Source: Nocardia asteroides (GTDB lineage Bacteria > Actinomycetota > Actinomycetes > Mycobacteriales > Mycobacteriaceae). From it: a stretch of DNA of 64,000 bases. The translations under genes were made by a program, and so were the position numbers. Below, piece after piece: positions 47,184 through 55,414 of the stretch. A model generated the notes under the pieces. The model did no database searches and was not told the DNA's origin. It worked only from the letters and a program-made list of their open reading frames with translations. Every line of letters begins with the position of its first letter. Positions within the stretch are counted from its first letter, which is position 1. The DNA is taken from assembly GCF_021183625.1 (NCBI RefSeq), contig NZ_CP089214.1:186001-250000 (forward strand), given 5' to 3'.

Positions 47184-48526
47184 GCGTCGCTCCCGGTGAT
47201 CGGCGCCGCCAGGTTCTGCTCGTGCACCGTGCGCTGCAGCTGCTCGATGGTGTCCGCGAGCCCGGGCCCGAGCCGGGGGCCGGGGGTGAAGGTGGCGGGC
47301 AGTTTGCGCATGCCCTGGATGATTCCGATGGTCTCGTAGTGCACGGCCCCCGCGGGGTCGCAGGCGTAGTCCGGCATCCGGTCGAGCACCGCGAGCAGCA
47401 TTCGCTTGAAGATCAGGCGGGCCACGTTGGAGCCGATGCAGCGGTGGATGCCGAGCCCGAAACTCAGGTGCCGGTTCGCTTTCCGGTCGAGGACGACGGT
47501 GTCGGGGTCGGGGAAGACCGCGGCGTCACGGTTGGCCATGGCCCAGGACAGCCAGAGCCGTTGGCCTTCGCGCAGGGTCCGGCCCGCCACGTCGTGATCG
47601 GCGGAGACGGTGCGGCCGTCGCCCGGCGCCGGGGTGAAGTAGCGCAGGAACTCCTCGGTGGCGGGGTCGAGCAGCGTGTCGCGGTCCCTGCTGAGGACGG
47701 TTCGCTGGCCGGGGTTGTCCGACAGCCACTCGAGGGAGTGGGCGGTCAGCGCCGTGGTGGTGTCGAAGCCGCCGCCGATGAGCAGCCCGAGGATGCCGAG
47801 CAGGTCGAGCTCCTCGGGCGGCTCGCCGTCGACCCGCATCCGGGCGAGCGCGTCGATGATGCCGGGGCGCGGGTTCTCCCGGATCTCGTGCAGGTTGGCC
47901 AGCAGGTCCATGCCCATCGCCATGTTCAGCTCCTGAACGCGGTCGATGTCGGGGGAGTCCGGCGGGGTGTAGACCGAGGCGTGGGCGGGCTCGCTGTAGA
48001 CGGCCCACTTGTGCAGCGGCACACCGAGCATGGCCAGGGTGAGCACGGCGGGCACGATATTGGCGAGGTCGTCGACGAAGTCGATGTGGCCGGTCTCGAT
48101 CCGCTCGTCCAGGCAGGCGCGGACCAGGTCGTCGATGAAGGGCTGCCAGCGCCGCACCGCACTGGGCGAGAGATACGGGTTCAGCACCGCGCGGAACACC
48201 CGGTGCTCGGGGTCGTCCATCTCGATGATGCCGTTGCGCATCGGGAGGTAGGTCTTGCCGGAGGGGATGGTGATGCCCTGGTAGCCGCGGCGCTCGTTCT
48301 TGTAGTCGCGGTCACTGGAGACGTGCGGGCAGCGGGCCAGCTCGAAGACCTCGCGGTGGCCGGCGGCGACCCAGTGGCCGCCGTGGGTCTCGGTCCAGGC
48401 CAGCGGGCAGCGGGCGTGCAGTTCCCTGGTGATCGTCTCGAACTCGCCGCGGTACTGCGGGGTGTGCCGGTCGAAGTGGTAGTCGGGGGTGGGCCGGGGC
48501 GCGGCCGTCTCGGGGTGCGGGTTCAC
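47180..48526 (-). CDS. Cytochrome P450, close paralogue of 39492-40847
   Basis: A 448-residue P450. DYHFDRHTPQYRGEFETITR opens the protein. The I-helix is GGGFDTTTALTAHSLEWL, ExxR is in TEEFLRYFTPAPGDGR, and the haem loop is FGLGIHRCIGSNVAR. Long stretches are identical to the P450 in the forward operon, so duplication within this island is likely, with either the same substrate or a shifted specificity. GTG 48526 follows GGAAGGGA. The stop overlaps the unknown 200-residue gene. It lies 26 bp downstream of the AveC-like gene, forming a three-gene operon. Confidence 0.96.
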   Translation of the reverse strand: MNPHPETAAPRPTPDYHFDRHTPQYRGEFETITRELHARCPLAWTETHGGHWVAAGHREVFELARCPHVSSDRDYKNERRGYQGITIPSGKTYLPMRNGIIEMDDPEHRVFRAVLNPYLSPSAVRRWQPFIDDLVRACLDERIETGHIDFVDDLANIVPAVLTLAMLGVPLHKWAVYSEPAHASVYTPPDSPDIDRVQELNMAMGMDLLANLHEIRENPRPGIIDALARMRVDGEPPEELDLLGILGLLIGGGFDTTTALTAHSLEWLSDNPGQRTVLSRDRDTLLDPATEEFLRYFTPAPGDGRTVSADHDVAGRTLREGQRLWLSWAMANRDAAVFPDPDTVVLDRKANRHLSFGLGIHRCIGSNVARLIFKRMLLAVLDRMPDYACDPAGAVHYETIGIIQGMRKLPATFTPGPRLGPGLADTIEQLQRTVHEQNLAAPITGSDA

Positions 48527-48552
48527 GGCGGAGTCCCTTCCTGCCGGTCGGC

Positions 48553-49719
48553 TCAACGGTCCTTGAACGGCACCGGCGCGGGCACGGTGACGCCCTCTGG
48601 CATGATGAGCTCGCCCTCGTTGTTGATGTAGCCGGAGCCCTTGCGCGGCAGCGGCAGCGCCGGATCCGGGCAGGGCATGTCCGAGCCCGCCCCGCAGATG
48701 CCGCCGTTGAAGTAGGAGCGCTCGAGCACGTCCTCGGGCCAGGGGTCGGCGTGCATGCCGAACCACTGCGCGGGCAGGTTGTAGAAGGCGAAGAAGATCA
48801 CGCTGACCGCGGCGAAGATCGCCAGGAAGCGGGTTGCCTGCTGCTTGGCGAAGCCGCCGCCGACCCGGTCCAGCCCGCGCTCGGCGATGGTGCGGCCCCG
48901 GTCGTCGGTGAAGTAGTACAGGCAGCACAGCCCCGTCTGCACCCCGCCCCACATCAGCCCCTCGTAGACCGGCCACTGGTAGTAGGTGCCCGCGTTGATC
49001 GAGAGCGCCTGGATGGAGCCGGGGAAGCTGTAGAGCCCCATCGGCATGAGGACAAGGCCCTCCATGACGAAGTCGAAGACGAAGGCGATCACCGCGGTCA
49101 CGCCGATCAGCCGCAGATTGCTCATGCCGGGCCACCGGGCCTTGACCTTGCGCATCACCCAGCAGCCCGCGATGGTGCAGAGCAGCACGCCGTAGGCGTA
49201 GCCGGGCGCGTTCATCAGCAGCGGCTCGGCGACCTGGCGGCCGGGTTCCTCCGGCGAGATCCAGCCCGGGATGTGCGAGGACCACGAGCCGCGGTTGAAC
49301 ATCCAGGTGTTGTAGGTGCACCAGGTGTTGAAGTAGTTGAGCAGCGGGTCCTGGAAGAACATCAGCCCCATCGCGCCGATGAGCATGCCGTCCAGGGTGA
49401 TCCGGCGTTCCCGGCGCCACGGCCGGACGATGAACCACCAGATGCTGACCGGGAAGAGGACCACGATGCCTGCCGTGTAGACGGTCAGGATCGTCTTCAT
49501 CGCGGTGGGCAGCTCGGTCGGCCCGGCCGGGACGCGCTCGAAGTAGGGGCCGCTGACCCAGCGGATCCACACGTACACCTGCAGGAGCAGGATCGCGGCG
49601 CCGACAACGGCCCAGATCTGCACGGGCTTGACCGCGGCCTGCTGCTCGCCGCCGAGCGCGGCGGTCTTCGCCGCGGGCTCGGTGACGGTGACCCTGCCCT
49701 TGTCCTCCGGTCCGCTCAT
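48553..49719 (-). CDS. AveC-family (spirocyclase-like) integral membrane protein
   Basis: A 388-residue membrane protein with six to eight hydrophobic segments. IWAVVGAAILLLQVYVWIRW is the first, ILTVYTAGIVVLFPVSIWWF follows, and LIGVTAVIAFVFDFVMEGLV and FLAIFAAVSVIFFAFYNL come later. Signature blocks are GAMGLMFFQDPLLNYFNTWCTYNTWMFNRGSW and YSFPGSIQALSINAGTYYQWPVYEG. They match AveC of avermectin biosynthesis, a spiroketal-forming or dehydrating enzyme. ATG 49719 is chosen because GAGGAAAGG lies nine bases upstream. It heads an operon with a P450, so it may act on the oxidised product. Confidence 0.9.
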   Translation of the reverse strand: MSGPEDKGRVTVTEPAAKTAALGGEQQAAVKPVQIWAVVGAAILLLQVYVWIRWVSGPYFERVPAGPTELPTAMKTILTVYTAGIVVLFPVSIWWFIVRPWRRERRITLDGMLIGAMGLMFFQDPLLNYFNTWCTYNTWMFNRGSWSSHIPGWISPEEPGRQVAEPLLMNAPGYAYGVLLCTIAGCWVMRKVKARWPGMSNLRLIGVTAVIAFVFDFVMEGLVLMPMGLYSFPGSIQALSINAGTYYQWPVYEGLMWGGVQTGLCCLYYFTDDRGRTIAERGLDRVGGGFAKQQATRFLAIFAAVSVIFFAFYNLPAQWFGMHADPWPEDVLERSYFNGGICGAGSDMPCPDPALPLPRKGSGYINNEGELIMPEGVTVPAPVPFKDR

Positions 49720-49742
49720 CGCGCGCACCCTTTCCTCGACGT

Positions 49743-49782
49743 TTCGGTAACCGAACGAACATCAAGATACCAGCTAGTATCT
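49743..49782. promoter_or_regulatory. Two palindromes in the AveC operon promoter
   Basis: TTCGGTAACCGAA (49743-49755) is a perfect 13-bp palindrome. AGATAC-CAGCTA-GTATCT (49765-49782) is an inverted repeat with 6-bp arms. Both lie within 65 bp upstream of the AveC-like gene. They are likely binding sites of one or two regulators; none is encoded immediately beside them. Confidence 0.55.
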
Positions 49783-49847
49783 GTTTGACGAAGAGGAATC
49801 TGTGGCGGGAAGAGGCAAGGGCGGCAGGGGGATCCGTGGTGGTGCTG

Positions 49848-51425
49848 CTACGGCGTGCGCGGAACCACCGGCAGGATGATGTGGGAGGGTCGTGCCGCGT
49901 CGTGGAAGATCGTCTGCTCGGCGGTGCGCGGGGTGACGGGATCTCCGGTGTTGAGGTTGCGGTCCCAGCGGGGGAAGTTGCTGGAGGTGATCTGGACCCG
50001 GATGCGGTGGCCGGCGCGGAAGACGTTACTGGTCGACCACAGGTCGATCTCGTACTCGCCGGGTTCGCCGGGGACGGCCCGGATGCGCTGGATGCCGTCA
50101 CAGAGGTTGCGGGAGATGCCGTCGCCGTCGACGTCGCAGAGCCGCGCGACCCAGTCGGTGGCGGGGCCGTCGGTGGCGGCGTGCAGGCGCACGCGGACCC
50201 GGCCGGTGACCTCGAGGTCGTCGGTGAGCGGCTCGCTGGTGTAGACGAGCACGTCGGAGCGCTGCTCGGTGGTGGCCTGGTCGAACTGTCCGGCGGGGTA
50301 CTCGGCCGACATGACGAGGTTGCCGCCGCGGGTGCGCACGGGGTCCGCGGGGTCGTAGAGGTAGTGATCCGGGTTCTGCTCGGCGCCGGGCGGGGCCGGG
50401 GTGAGGGTGGCGTCCGCGCCGAGGTACCAGGGGGTGTCGACCGCGCGGGCCGGGGGCCACTCGGTCTCGTCGCGCCACCGGTTGATGCCCATGACGAAGA
50501 TCCGCACCGGCGGCTCGGCATCGATACCGTTGTCCGCGCCCTCGAGCCAGCGGTCGAACCAGTCCAGTTGCAGCTCGTTGTAGGCGATGCCGGCATGGGT
50601 GGAGGCCAGGCCGAAGTTCGTCTCGCCGAGCACGCCACCTGTCACTCCGGCGGCGGCCATGTGTGTCCACGGGCCGACGATCAGCCGGGTGGGCTTTCCC
50701 AGTGCGGTCATGGCGGCGTGGTTGTCGAGCGTGCCCTGCAGGAAGATGTCGAACCAGCCGCCGGTGTTGAGCGCGGCGACCTCCACACCGCTGTGCTTGC
50801 CCGCGATCGTGGCGCCGTCGGCGTTGGCGGGATCGGCCAGTGCGCGGCGCACGCCGATGTCGGGGACGCCGTGGCGGGCGACGGCGGGCAGTTCTCCGGC
50901 GGGCAATCCCCAGTACCCGTCGGCGGCCAGCCCGTCATAGTCGACGACCAGCCCGGCGAGGGCGGCGCCCGCCTCGGCCGGATCCTGTGCCCGCGCCGCG
51001 ATCTCCCCGGCGCCGGTCGTCAGCGACCACCACCCGTTGAGACCCAGTTCGATCGCGCCGCCCCGGAAGTGCAGCCCGTCCGCGGGGTCGCTCCAGGTGA
51101 TCTGCGGGCTGATCGCGCGCAGCTCCGGCGGCTTGGCCAGCGCCGCCGCCCACTGGGTGTTGCCGGTGTAGCTGCCGCCGAACATGCCGACCACACCGTT
51201 GCTTCCCGGCAGCCCCGCCGCCCAGCGCACGGTGTCGTAGCCGTCCTCGACCTCGTAGGTGAAGGGGAGCCATTCGCCCTCGGAACGGAACCGCCCGCGG
51301 GAGTCCTGACGAATCAGGATGTAGCCGCGGGACACCGCGCGGAGCGGGTCGAGGGAAATCTGCAGCATGGCGCGCCGATCGTAGGGTGTGCGCTCGATGA
51401 GGACGGGCCGGATGGGAGTGGTCAT
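49848..51425 (-). CDS. CocE/NonD-family hydrolase (X-Pro dipeptidyl-peptidase fold)
   Basis: A 525-residue serine hydrolase. The nucleophile elbow is GMFGGSYTGNTQWAAA near residue 83. An Asp is expected in the GWFDIFLQGTLDN region near 220, and His near GPWTHMA at 247. The C-terminal jelly-roll domain starts around VYTSEPLTDDLEVTGRVRVRL. Relatives hydrolyse cocaine, acyl-glutarates and nonactate esters. ATG 51425 overlaps the CoA ligase stop (ATGA). At this start the protein opens directly at PVLIERTPYDRR and lacks the usual first ~35 residues (the MRDGVRL strand), so it may be N-terminally truncated. Confidence 0.9.
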   Translation of the reverse strand: MTTPIRPVLIERTPYDRRAMLQISLDPLRAVSRGYILIRQDSRGRFRSEGEWLPFTYEVEDGYDTVRWAAGLPGSNGVVGMFGGSYTGNTQWAAALAKPPELRAISPQITWSDPADGLHFRGGAIELGLNGWWSLTTGAGEIAARAQDPAEAGAALAGLVVDYDGLAADGYWGLPAGELPAVARHGVPDIGVRRALADPANADGATIAGKHSGVEVAALNTGGWFDIFLQGTLDNHAAMTALGKPTRLIVGPWTHMAAAGVTGGVLGETNFGLASTHAGIAYNELQLDWFDRWLEGADNGIDAEPPVRIFVMGINRWRDETEWPPARAVDTPWYLGADATLTPAPPGAEQNPDHYLYDPADPVRTRGGNLVMSAEYPAGQFDQATTEQRSDVLVYTSEPLTDDLEVTGRVRVRLHAATDGPATDWVARLCDVDGDGISRNLCDGIQRIRAVPGEPGEYEIDLWSTSNVFRAGHRIRVQITSSNFPRWDRNLNTGDPVTPRTAEQTIFHDAARPSHIILPVVPRTP

Positions 51426-53026
51426 CGGCTGCTCGCGGCGGCGCGGCCGCGGCGTAGCCGGGCGCGCTGGACCTTGCCGCTCGGCGTCTTCGGCAGGGCC
51501 TCGACGAAGTGGATCCGCCGCGGGTAGGCGTGGGCGGCGTACTCGGTCTTGACCCACTGCTGCAGCTCGGTGACGAGGTCGTCGGTGCCGGTGGTGTCGC
51601 GGGCCAGGACGACGAAGGCTTCGACCACCTCGCCGCGCACCTCGTCGGGGGCGGCGACGACCGCGGCTTCGACGACGGCTTCGTGGCGGAGCAGGGTGGA
51701 TTCGATGTCGAAGGGGCCGATGCGGTAGCCGGCCATGATGATCACGTCGTCGTCGCGGGAGGAGAAGCGGACGATGCCCTCGCCGTCGATCGAGGCGAGG
51801 TCGCCGGTCGGGAAGTAGGCGCCGTCGGCGCGGAAGCGGTCCCCGCCGACGCCGCCGACGTAGCCGTGGAAGGTCATGAACGGGCTCTCGGCCACGACGA
51901 CGGCGAGCCGTCCCCGCTGTCCGGGCGGGGCGGGCTCGTCGCGCTCCTCGAGCAGCACGGTCATCGTCCAGCCGGGCAGTGCCACTCCCATCGCCCCGTT
52001 CCGAATCGGGACCTCGAGCAGGGGGTGGTGCGGGAAGCCGATCGGCATGCCGAGCTCGGTCTGGCCGTAGTGGTCGTGCACCCGCAGTCCGAGCGCCCGG
52101 GTGGCCCACTCGTCGACCTCGGGAGTCAGTGGCTCCCCGGCGCTGGAGAGGCGTTGCAGGGCAAGCCCTTCCGGAATCGCCGCGGCCGAGGCGCGCAGTC
52201 CGCGGTAGACGGTCGGGGCGGCGGCGAAGTCGGTGACGGCGAGCTCGGCCAGCAGCGCCCAGGTGGACTCGGGCGAGAAGCCGCCGCGCAGCAGGATCGT
52301 CGGAACACCCGCGGCCAGCGGGGCGACGAGCGCGGTGTAGAGGCCGTAGGCCCAGCCGGGATCGGCCCCGGACCAGAAGACGCTCTCCGCTCCCACCCCG
52401 AGCCCGAACTCCAGGTAGCCCTGCCAGCCGGCGGCATAGCGGACCGGATGCACGACGCCCTTGGGCTTGCCGGTGGTGCCCGAGGTGAACATGTGTACCA
52501 GCGGCGCGTCGCCGCCGACCGCGACCGAGGTGATCCCCTCCGGGCTCGCCGCCGCCATCCGGGCACGCAGCCCGTCCACGGCGTCGGTACCGGCGACCAG
52601 TACCGACCAGGAACCCGCGGGCACCTTGGCCAGCTGATCGTCGTCGGCCACCACCAGTACCACGCCCGCGTCGGCGAGCCGGGAACCGATGGCCTCGCGG
52701 CCGAAGGCGGTGAACAGCGGGGTGTAGACCGCGCCCGCCCGCCAGATCCCGAGCACGACCGCGACCAGATCGGTGCTCTTACCCATCACCGTCGCCACCC
52801 GGTCACCCCGGCGCACCCCGGCCTCGGCCAGCACCGCCGCCACCCGCCGCGAGGCCGCGCCCAGCTCGCCGAAGGTCCAGCTCGCCACCGACCCGGGCCC
52901 ATCGGCCACCGTCAACGCCGTCCGCGCAGCCGGATGCCGGTCGCAGAGCAGCCACGCCACATCGGCGTCGGGCGCGCCGAACACCTCGAGCAACCGGTCG
53001 ACCCGTGCTCCGACTCCGCTGTCCAT
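51422..53026 (-). CDS. AMP-forming acyl-CoA synthetase
   Basis: A 534-residue ANL-superfamily ligase that adenylates a carboxylic acid and makes its CoA thioester. The P-loop-like motif is FTSGTTGKPKGVVHP near residue 182. DHYGQTELGM near 315 is A5, YFPTGDLASIDGEG near 415 is the ribose-binding Asp, and LPKTPSGKVQRARLRR holds the catalytic Lys. The pattern is closest to acetate/benzoate-type ligases. ATG 53026 has AAAGGAG upstream. It is coupled to the CocE-type hydrolase and divergent to a TetR over 101 bp with GGTAC repeats. The acid substrate is unknown. Confidence 0.94.
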   Translation of the reverse strand: MDSGVGARVDRLLEVFGAPDADVAWLLCDRHPAARTALTVADGPGSVASWTFGELGAASRRVAAVLAEAGVRRGDRVATVMGKSTDLVAVVLGIWRAGAVYTPLFTAFGREAIGSRLADAGVVLVVADDDQLAKVPAGSWSVLVAGTDAVDGLRARMAAASPEGITSVAVGGDAPLVHMFTSGTTGKPKGVVHPVRYAAGWQGYLEFGLGVGAESVFWSGADPGWAYGLYTALVAPLAAGVPTILLRGGFSPESTWALLAELAVTDFAAAPTVYRGLRASAAAIPEGLALQRLSSAGEPLTPEVDEWATRALGLRVHDHYGQTELGMPIGFPHHPLLEVPIRNGAMGVALPGWTMTVLLEERDEPAPPGQRGRLAVVVAESPFMTFHGYVGGVGGDRFRADGAYFPTGDLASIDGEGIVRFSSRDDDVIIMAGYRIGPFDIESTLLRHEAVVEAAVVAAPDEVRGEVVEAFVVLARDTTGTDDLVTELQQWVKTEYAAHAYPRRIHFVEALPKTPSGKVQRARLRRGRAAASSR

Positions 53027-53039
53027 CACCGCTCCTTTG

Positions 53040-53077
53040 GGTACTAAATCAGGTGCTCTGGTACCGAGTAACGTACC
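53040..53077. promoter_or_regulatory. GGTAC-repeat operator between ligase and TetR genes
   Basis: Half-sites GGTAC at 53040-53044 and 53060-53064 and GTACC at 53073-53077 lie in the 101-bp divergent gap. The last two form an inverted repeat with an 8-bp spacer, and GGTACC itself is palindromic. A TetR operator controlling both directions is inferred. Confidence 0.5.
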
Positions 53078-53127
53078 CGAACGCGGGCCGGGAGGGAAGG
53101 GCCCGGTCGGCGCGTGGGGGAGTGGTC

Positions 53128-53772
53128 ATGTGTCAAACTCGCGGAATGGCCGCACCTTCGCCCAGGGACCGCTCGCCGGTGAAGACCCCCCGCCGCAGGC
53201 GGGTCGACTCCGCCCGCCGCGAGGACCTGCTCGGCAGCATCCAGCGGATCTTCCTCGACGAGGGCTTCACCACGGTCACCATCGGCGAGCTGGCCGACCG
53301 GCTGCACTGCTCGCGGGCCACGCTGTACAGCGTCGCCGCCACCAAGGAGCAGCTGGTCGTGCTGGCGACCAAGGAGTTCTTCCGCTCCTCCGCCCAGGCC
53401 ATCGAGCAGCGGGTGAGCGAGCACGACGATCCGCGCACGCGGATCCTGACCTATCTGGACGGCGTCGCCGAGGCCATGCGGCGCAACTCGCCCGCCTTCT
53501 ACGACGACATGGTGTCCTTCGCGCCGACCGCCGAGATCTACGGCCGCAACACCGAGCGGGCAGCCACGCGCGTGCGCGAGCTCATCGAGGAGGGCATCGC
53601 CGCGGGCCTGTTCCGCGCCACCGACGGCAATTTCGCCGCCCACCTGGTGGCGCTGTCCATCGAGGGGGTGCAGTCCGGGGTGCTGCTCGAGCGTACCGGC
53701 ATGACCGCCGCCGACGCCTTCGCCGAACTCGGCACGCTCCTGCTCAACGGGCTGCTCCGCCGGGCGGAGTGA
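53128..53772 (+). CDS. TetR-family regulator of the divergent ligase/hydrolase operon
   Basis: A 214-residue TetR. The helix-turn-helix lies at about residues 30-78 (LLGSIQRIFLDEGFTTVTIGELADRLHCSRATLYSVAATKEQLVVLAT), with an alpha domain after it. ATG 53128 follows GGGGGAG by six bases; ATG 53146 is an alternative. It is divergent to the CoA ligase/CocE operon across GGTAC repeats. The downstream unknown protein at 53895 is 122 bp away on the same strand and may be a separate unit. Confidence 0.92.
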   Translation: MCQTRGMAAPSPRDRSPVKTPRRRRVDSARREDLLGSIQRIFLDEGFTTVTIGELADRLHCSRATLYSVAATKEQLVVLATKEFFRSSAQAIEQRVSEHDDPRTRILTYLDGVAEAMRRNSPAFYDDMVSFAPTAEIYGRNTERAATRVRELIEEGIAAGLFRATDGNFAAHLVALSIEGVQSGVLLERTGMTAADAFAELGTLLLNGLLRRAE

Positions 53773-53894
53773 GCGCGCCCCGGCCGGAACGCAGGGCGTT
53801 CACCGGCGGAGTTACGCGCGTAAACTGCGGACGGAGAGTTCGGTCGGGGCTGGCGACGGGCGAGTGGATCGCTCGAGGTGGAAGGGGAGCGCGG

Positions 53895-54482
53895 GTGAGC
53901 ACGGTGGAGCATCGGAGCCCGATCCGGGACTGGTGGAGTTACTCGCAGGGGCTCCGGCTGCGGCACCGCCTCGCGGTCCTCGCCCCGGACGCGCAGGACG
54001 TCGTCACCCACGCCGGCGGCTGGCTCTTCGACCGGGCGCAGGCGGGCTGGGAGGTGGCGGTGGTGCTGGCCGACGTCGGCGACATCGCGCCGCTGCAACT
54101 GCTCGGCGCGACGGTGCTCGAGCTGGAGGGGCCGCTCTCGGTGCCGGTGCACCACACCTGGCCGGAGCTGCTGATCGTCGCGCCGGAGCTGCTCACCGCC
54201 GATGATCGGGTGCGCAGCGGGGTGCGGGAGTGCCTGGAGCGCGAGCTGCTCGACATCGTGGTGTGGGATCAGGAGCTGCCCGAGGGGTTCGACCGCTGGT
54301 TCGCCGGGGCGCACTGCCATCCCAGCGCCGCCGCCCGCGCCTTCAAGGCGTGCGCGCTCGCGCTCGGCGGATACCCGGGTGCCGATTCCGCGCCGACCGA
54401 GCGTTTCCGCGCGGCCGGTGCTCGAATCGACGCCGTCGCGGGTAATTTCGCGCTCGATCCGGGCGAGTGCGAAGCCTGCTGA
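53895..54482 (+). CDS. Unrecognised protein, paralogue of 46581-47183
   Basis: A 195-residue soluble protein, of the same unrecognised family as 46581-47183. Shared blocks are LAPDAQDVVTHAGGWLFDRAQAGWEV, APLQLLGATVLELEG, and CHPSAAARAFKACALALGGY. It adds a WSYSQGLRLRHRLAV start and ends GNFALDPGECEAC, with three Cys in the last third. GTG 53895 follows GAAGGGGAG. It stands between a TetR gene and a convergent LLM oxidoreductase. Presence of two copies in one catabolic island suggests a pathway function, which I cannot name. Confidence 0.85.
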   Translation: MSTVEHRSPIRDWWSYSQGLRLRHRLAVLAPDAQDVVTHAGGWLFDRAQAGWEVAVVLADVGDIAPLQLLGATVLELEGPLSVPVHHTWPELLIVAPELLTADDRVRSGVRECLERELLDIVVWDQELPEGFDRWFAGAHCHPSAAARAFKACALALGGYPGADSAPTERFRAAGARIDAVAGNFALDPGECEAC

Positions 54483-54499
54483 CGGGAACCGGATAGAGC

Positions 54500-55414
54500 T
54501 TAGCCGACGAGGGACCGGAGCAGCTCCCTGGTCCGCCGGACCGAGGCCACGCGGTCGGGGCCGACCGGGAAGACGGCGGCCCAGATGTCGGTGGCGCCCG
54601 CGTCGAGCAGCGCCCGCAGCTGGCTCTCCACCGACTTCTCGTCGCCGACGACGGCGGCCTCGGCGGGGCTCGCCAGCCCGCCGGCCGCGAGGATCCGCCG
54701 GTAGTTGGGTTGATCGGCGTAGGCGGTCGCGTTGGCCGCCACGCTCGCCCGCGCCTCGGCGACGTCGTCGTGCACGGCGACGGGCAGCCCGGCGACGATC
54801 CGCGGGCTCGGCCTGCCCGCGGCGGCCGCCGCGGCGGTGAGCGCGGGGGTGATCCGGGTCTCCAGGACCTGCGCGGGCGCCATCCAGCTGACGATGCCGT
54901 CCGCGAGTTCCCCGGCGACCCGCAGCAGCCGCGGCGACATCGCCGAGAGCAGCACGGGCACCGGATGCTCCGGCGTCGCCGTCGGTTCGCCGGTGTGCGC
55001 GCGCCAGTCGACGCCGTCGACGTCGGCCGACCCGGTCCGCAGCACGGCGGTCAGGATGCGCAGGTACTCCTCGGTATTGCGCCCGGGGTGGTCGTAGTCG
55101 AGCCCGTAGACGTCGGTGACAAGGGATCGGTGCGACGGGCCGATGCCGAGGGTGAAGCCGGGCCGCGCCATGGCCTCGGCGGCCGCCGCCGCCCGGCGCG
55201 CCTGCAGGACGGGGTGGCACGGGTAGGTCTGCACGACCGCGGTGCCGAGCTCGATCCGGGAGGTCGCGAGCCCGGCGATCGCCATGGCGGTCAGTGGATC
55301 GCCGAGGACGGCGCTCGCGTACCAGAGCGAGGTGAAGCCCTCGTCCTCGGCGCGGCACGCCTGCTCGACGAGCCGGCCGGTGCTCGCGGCGCCGCCGGTG
55401 AGGCCGATGCGCAT
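54500..55414 (-). CDS. F420-dependent LLM-class oxidoreductase
   Basis: A 304-residue luciferase-like monooxygenase-family protein. It opens MRIGLTGGAASTGRLVEQAC, then SLWYASAVLGDPL, RIELGTAVVQTYPCHPVLQARR, and FTLGIGPSHRSLVTDVYGLDY. These features match a mycobacterial/nocardial LLM subfamily (MSMEG_4879-like) usually assigned to coenzyme F420. ATG 55414 overlaps the stop of the upstream CMD-like gene (TGATG). It is the last gene of a P450-TauD-CMD-LLM reverse operon and would carry out a hydride transfer in the same pathway. Confidence 0.93.
   Translation of the reverse strand: MRIGLTGGAASTGRLVEQACRAEDEGFTSLWYASAVLGDPLTAMAIAGLATSRIELGTAVVQTYPCHPVLQARRAAAAAEAMARPGFTLGIGPSHRSLVTDVYGLDYDHPGRNTEEYLRILTAVLRTGSADVDGVDWRAHTGEPTATPEHPVPVLLSAMSPRLLRVAGELADGIVSWMAPAQVLETRITPALTAAAAAAGRPSPRIVAGLPVAVHDDVAEARASVAANATAYADQPNYRRILAAGGLASPAEAAVVGDEKSVESQLRALLDAGATDIWAAVFPVGPDRVASVRRTRELLRSLVG

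Noticed and set aside
47180..50638. A 1152-residue fused reverse protein
   Set aside because: Only the P450 portion to 48526 is coding in that frame; the remainder is the shadow of the AveC-like and CocE-type genes in other frames.
53773..53894. Possible small gene between TetR and the unknown 195-residue protein
   Set aside because: No frame with a start, ribosome-binding site and coding bias was found in the 122 bp.
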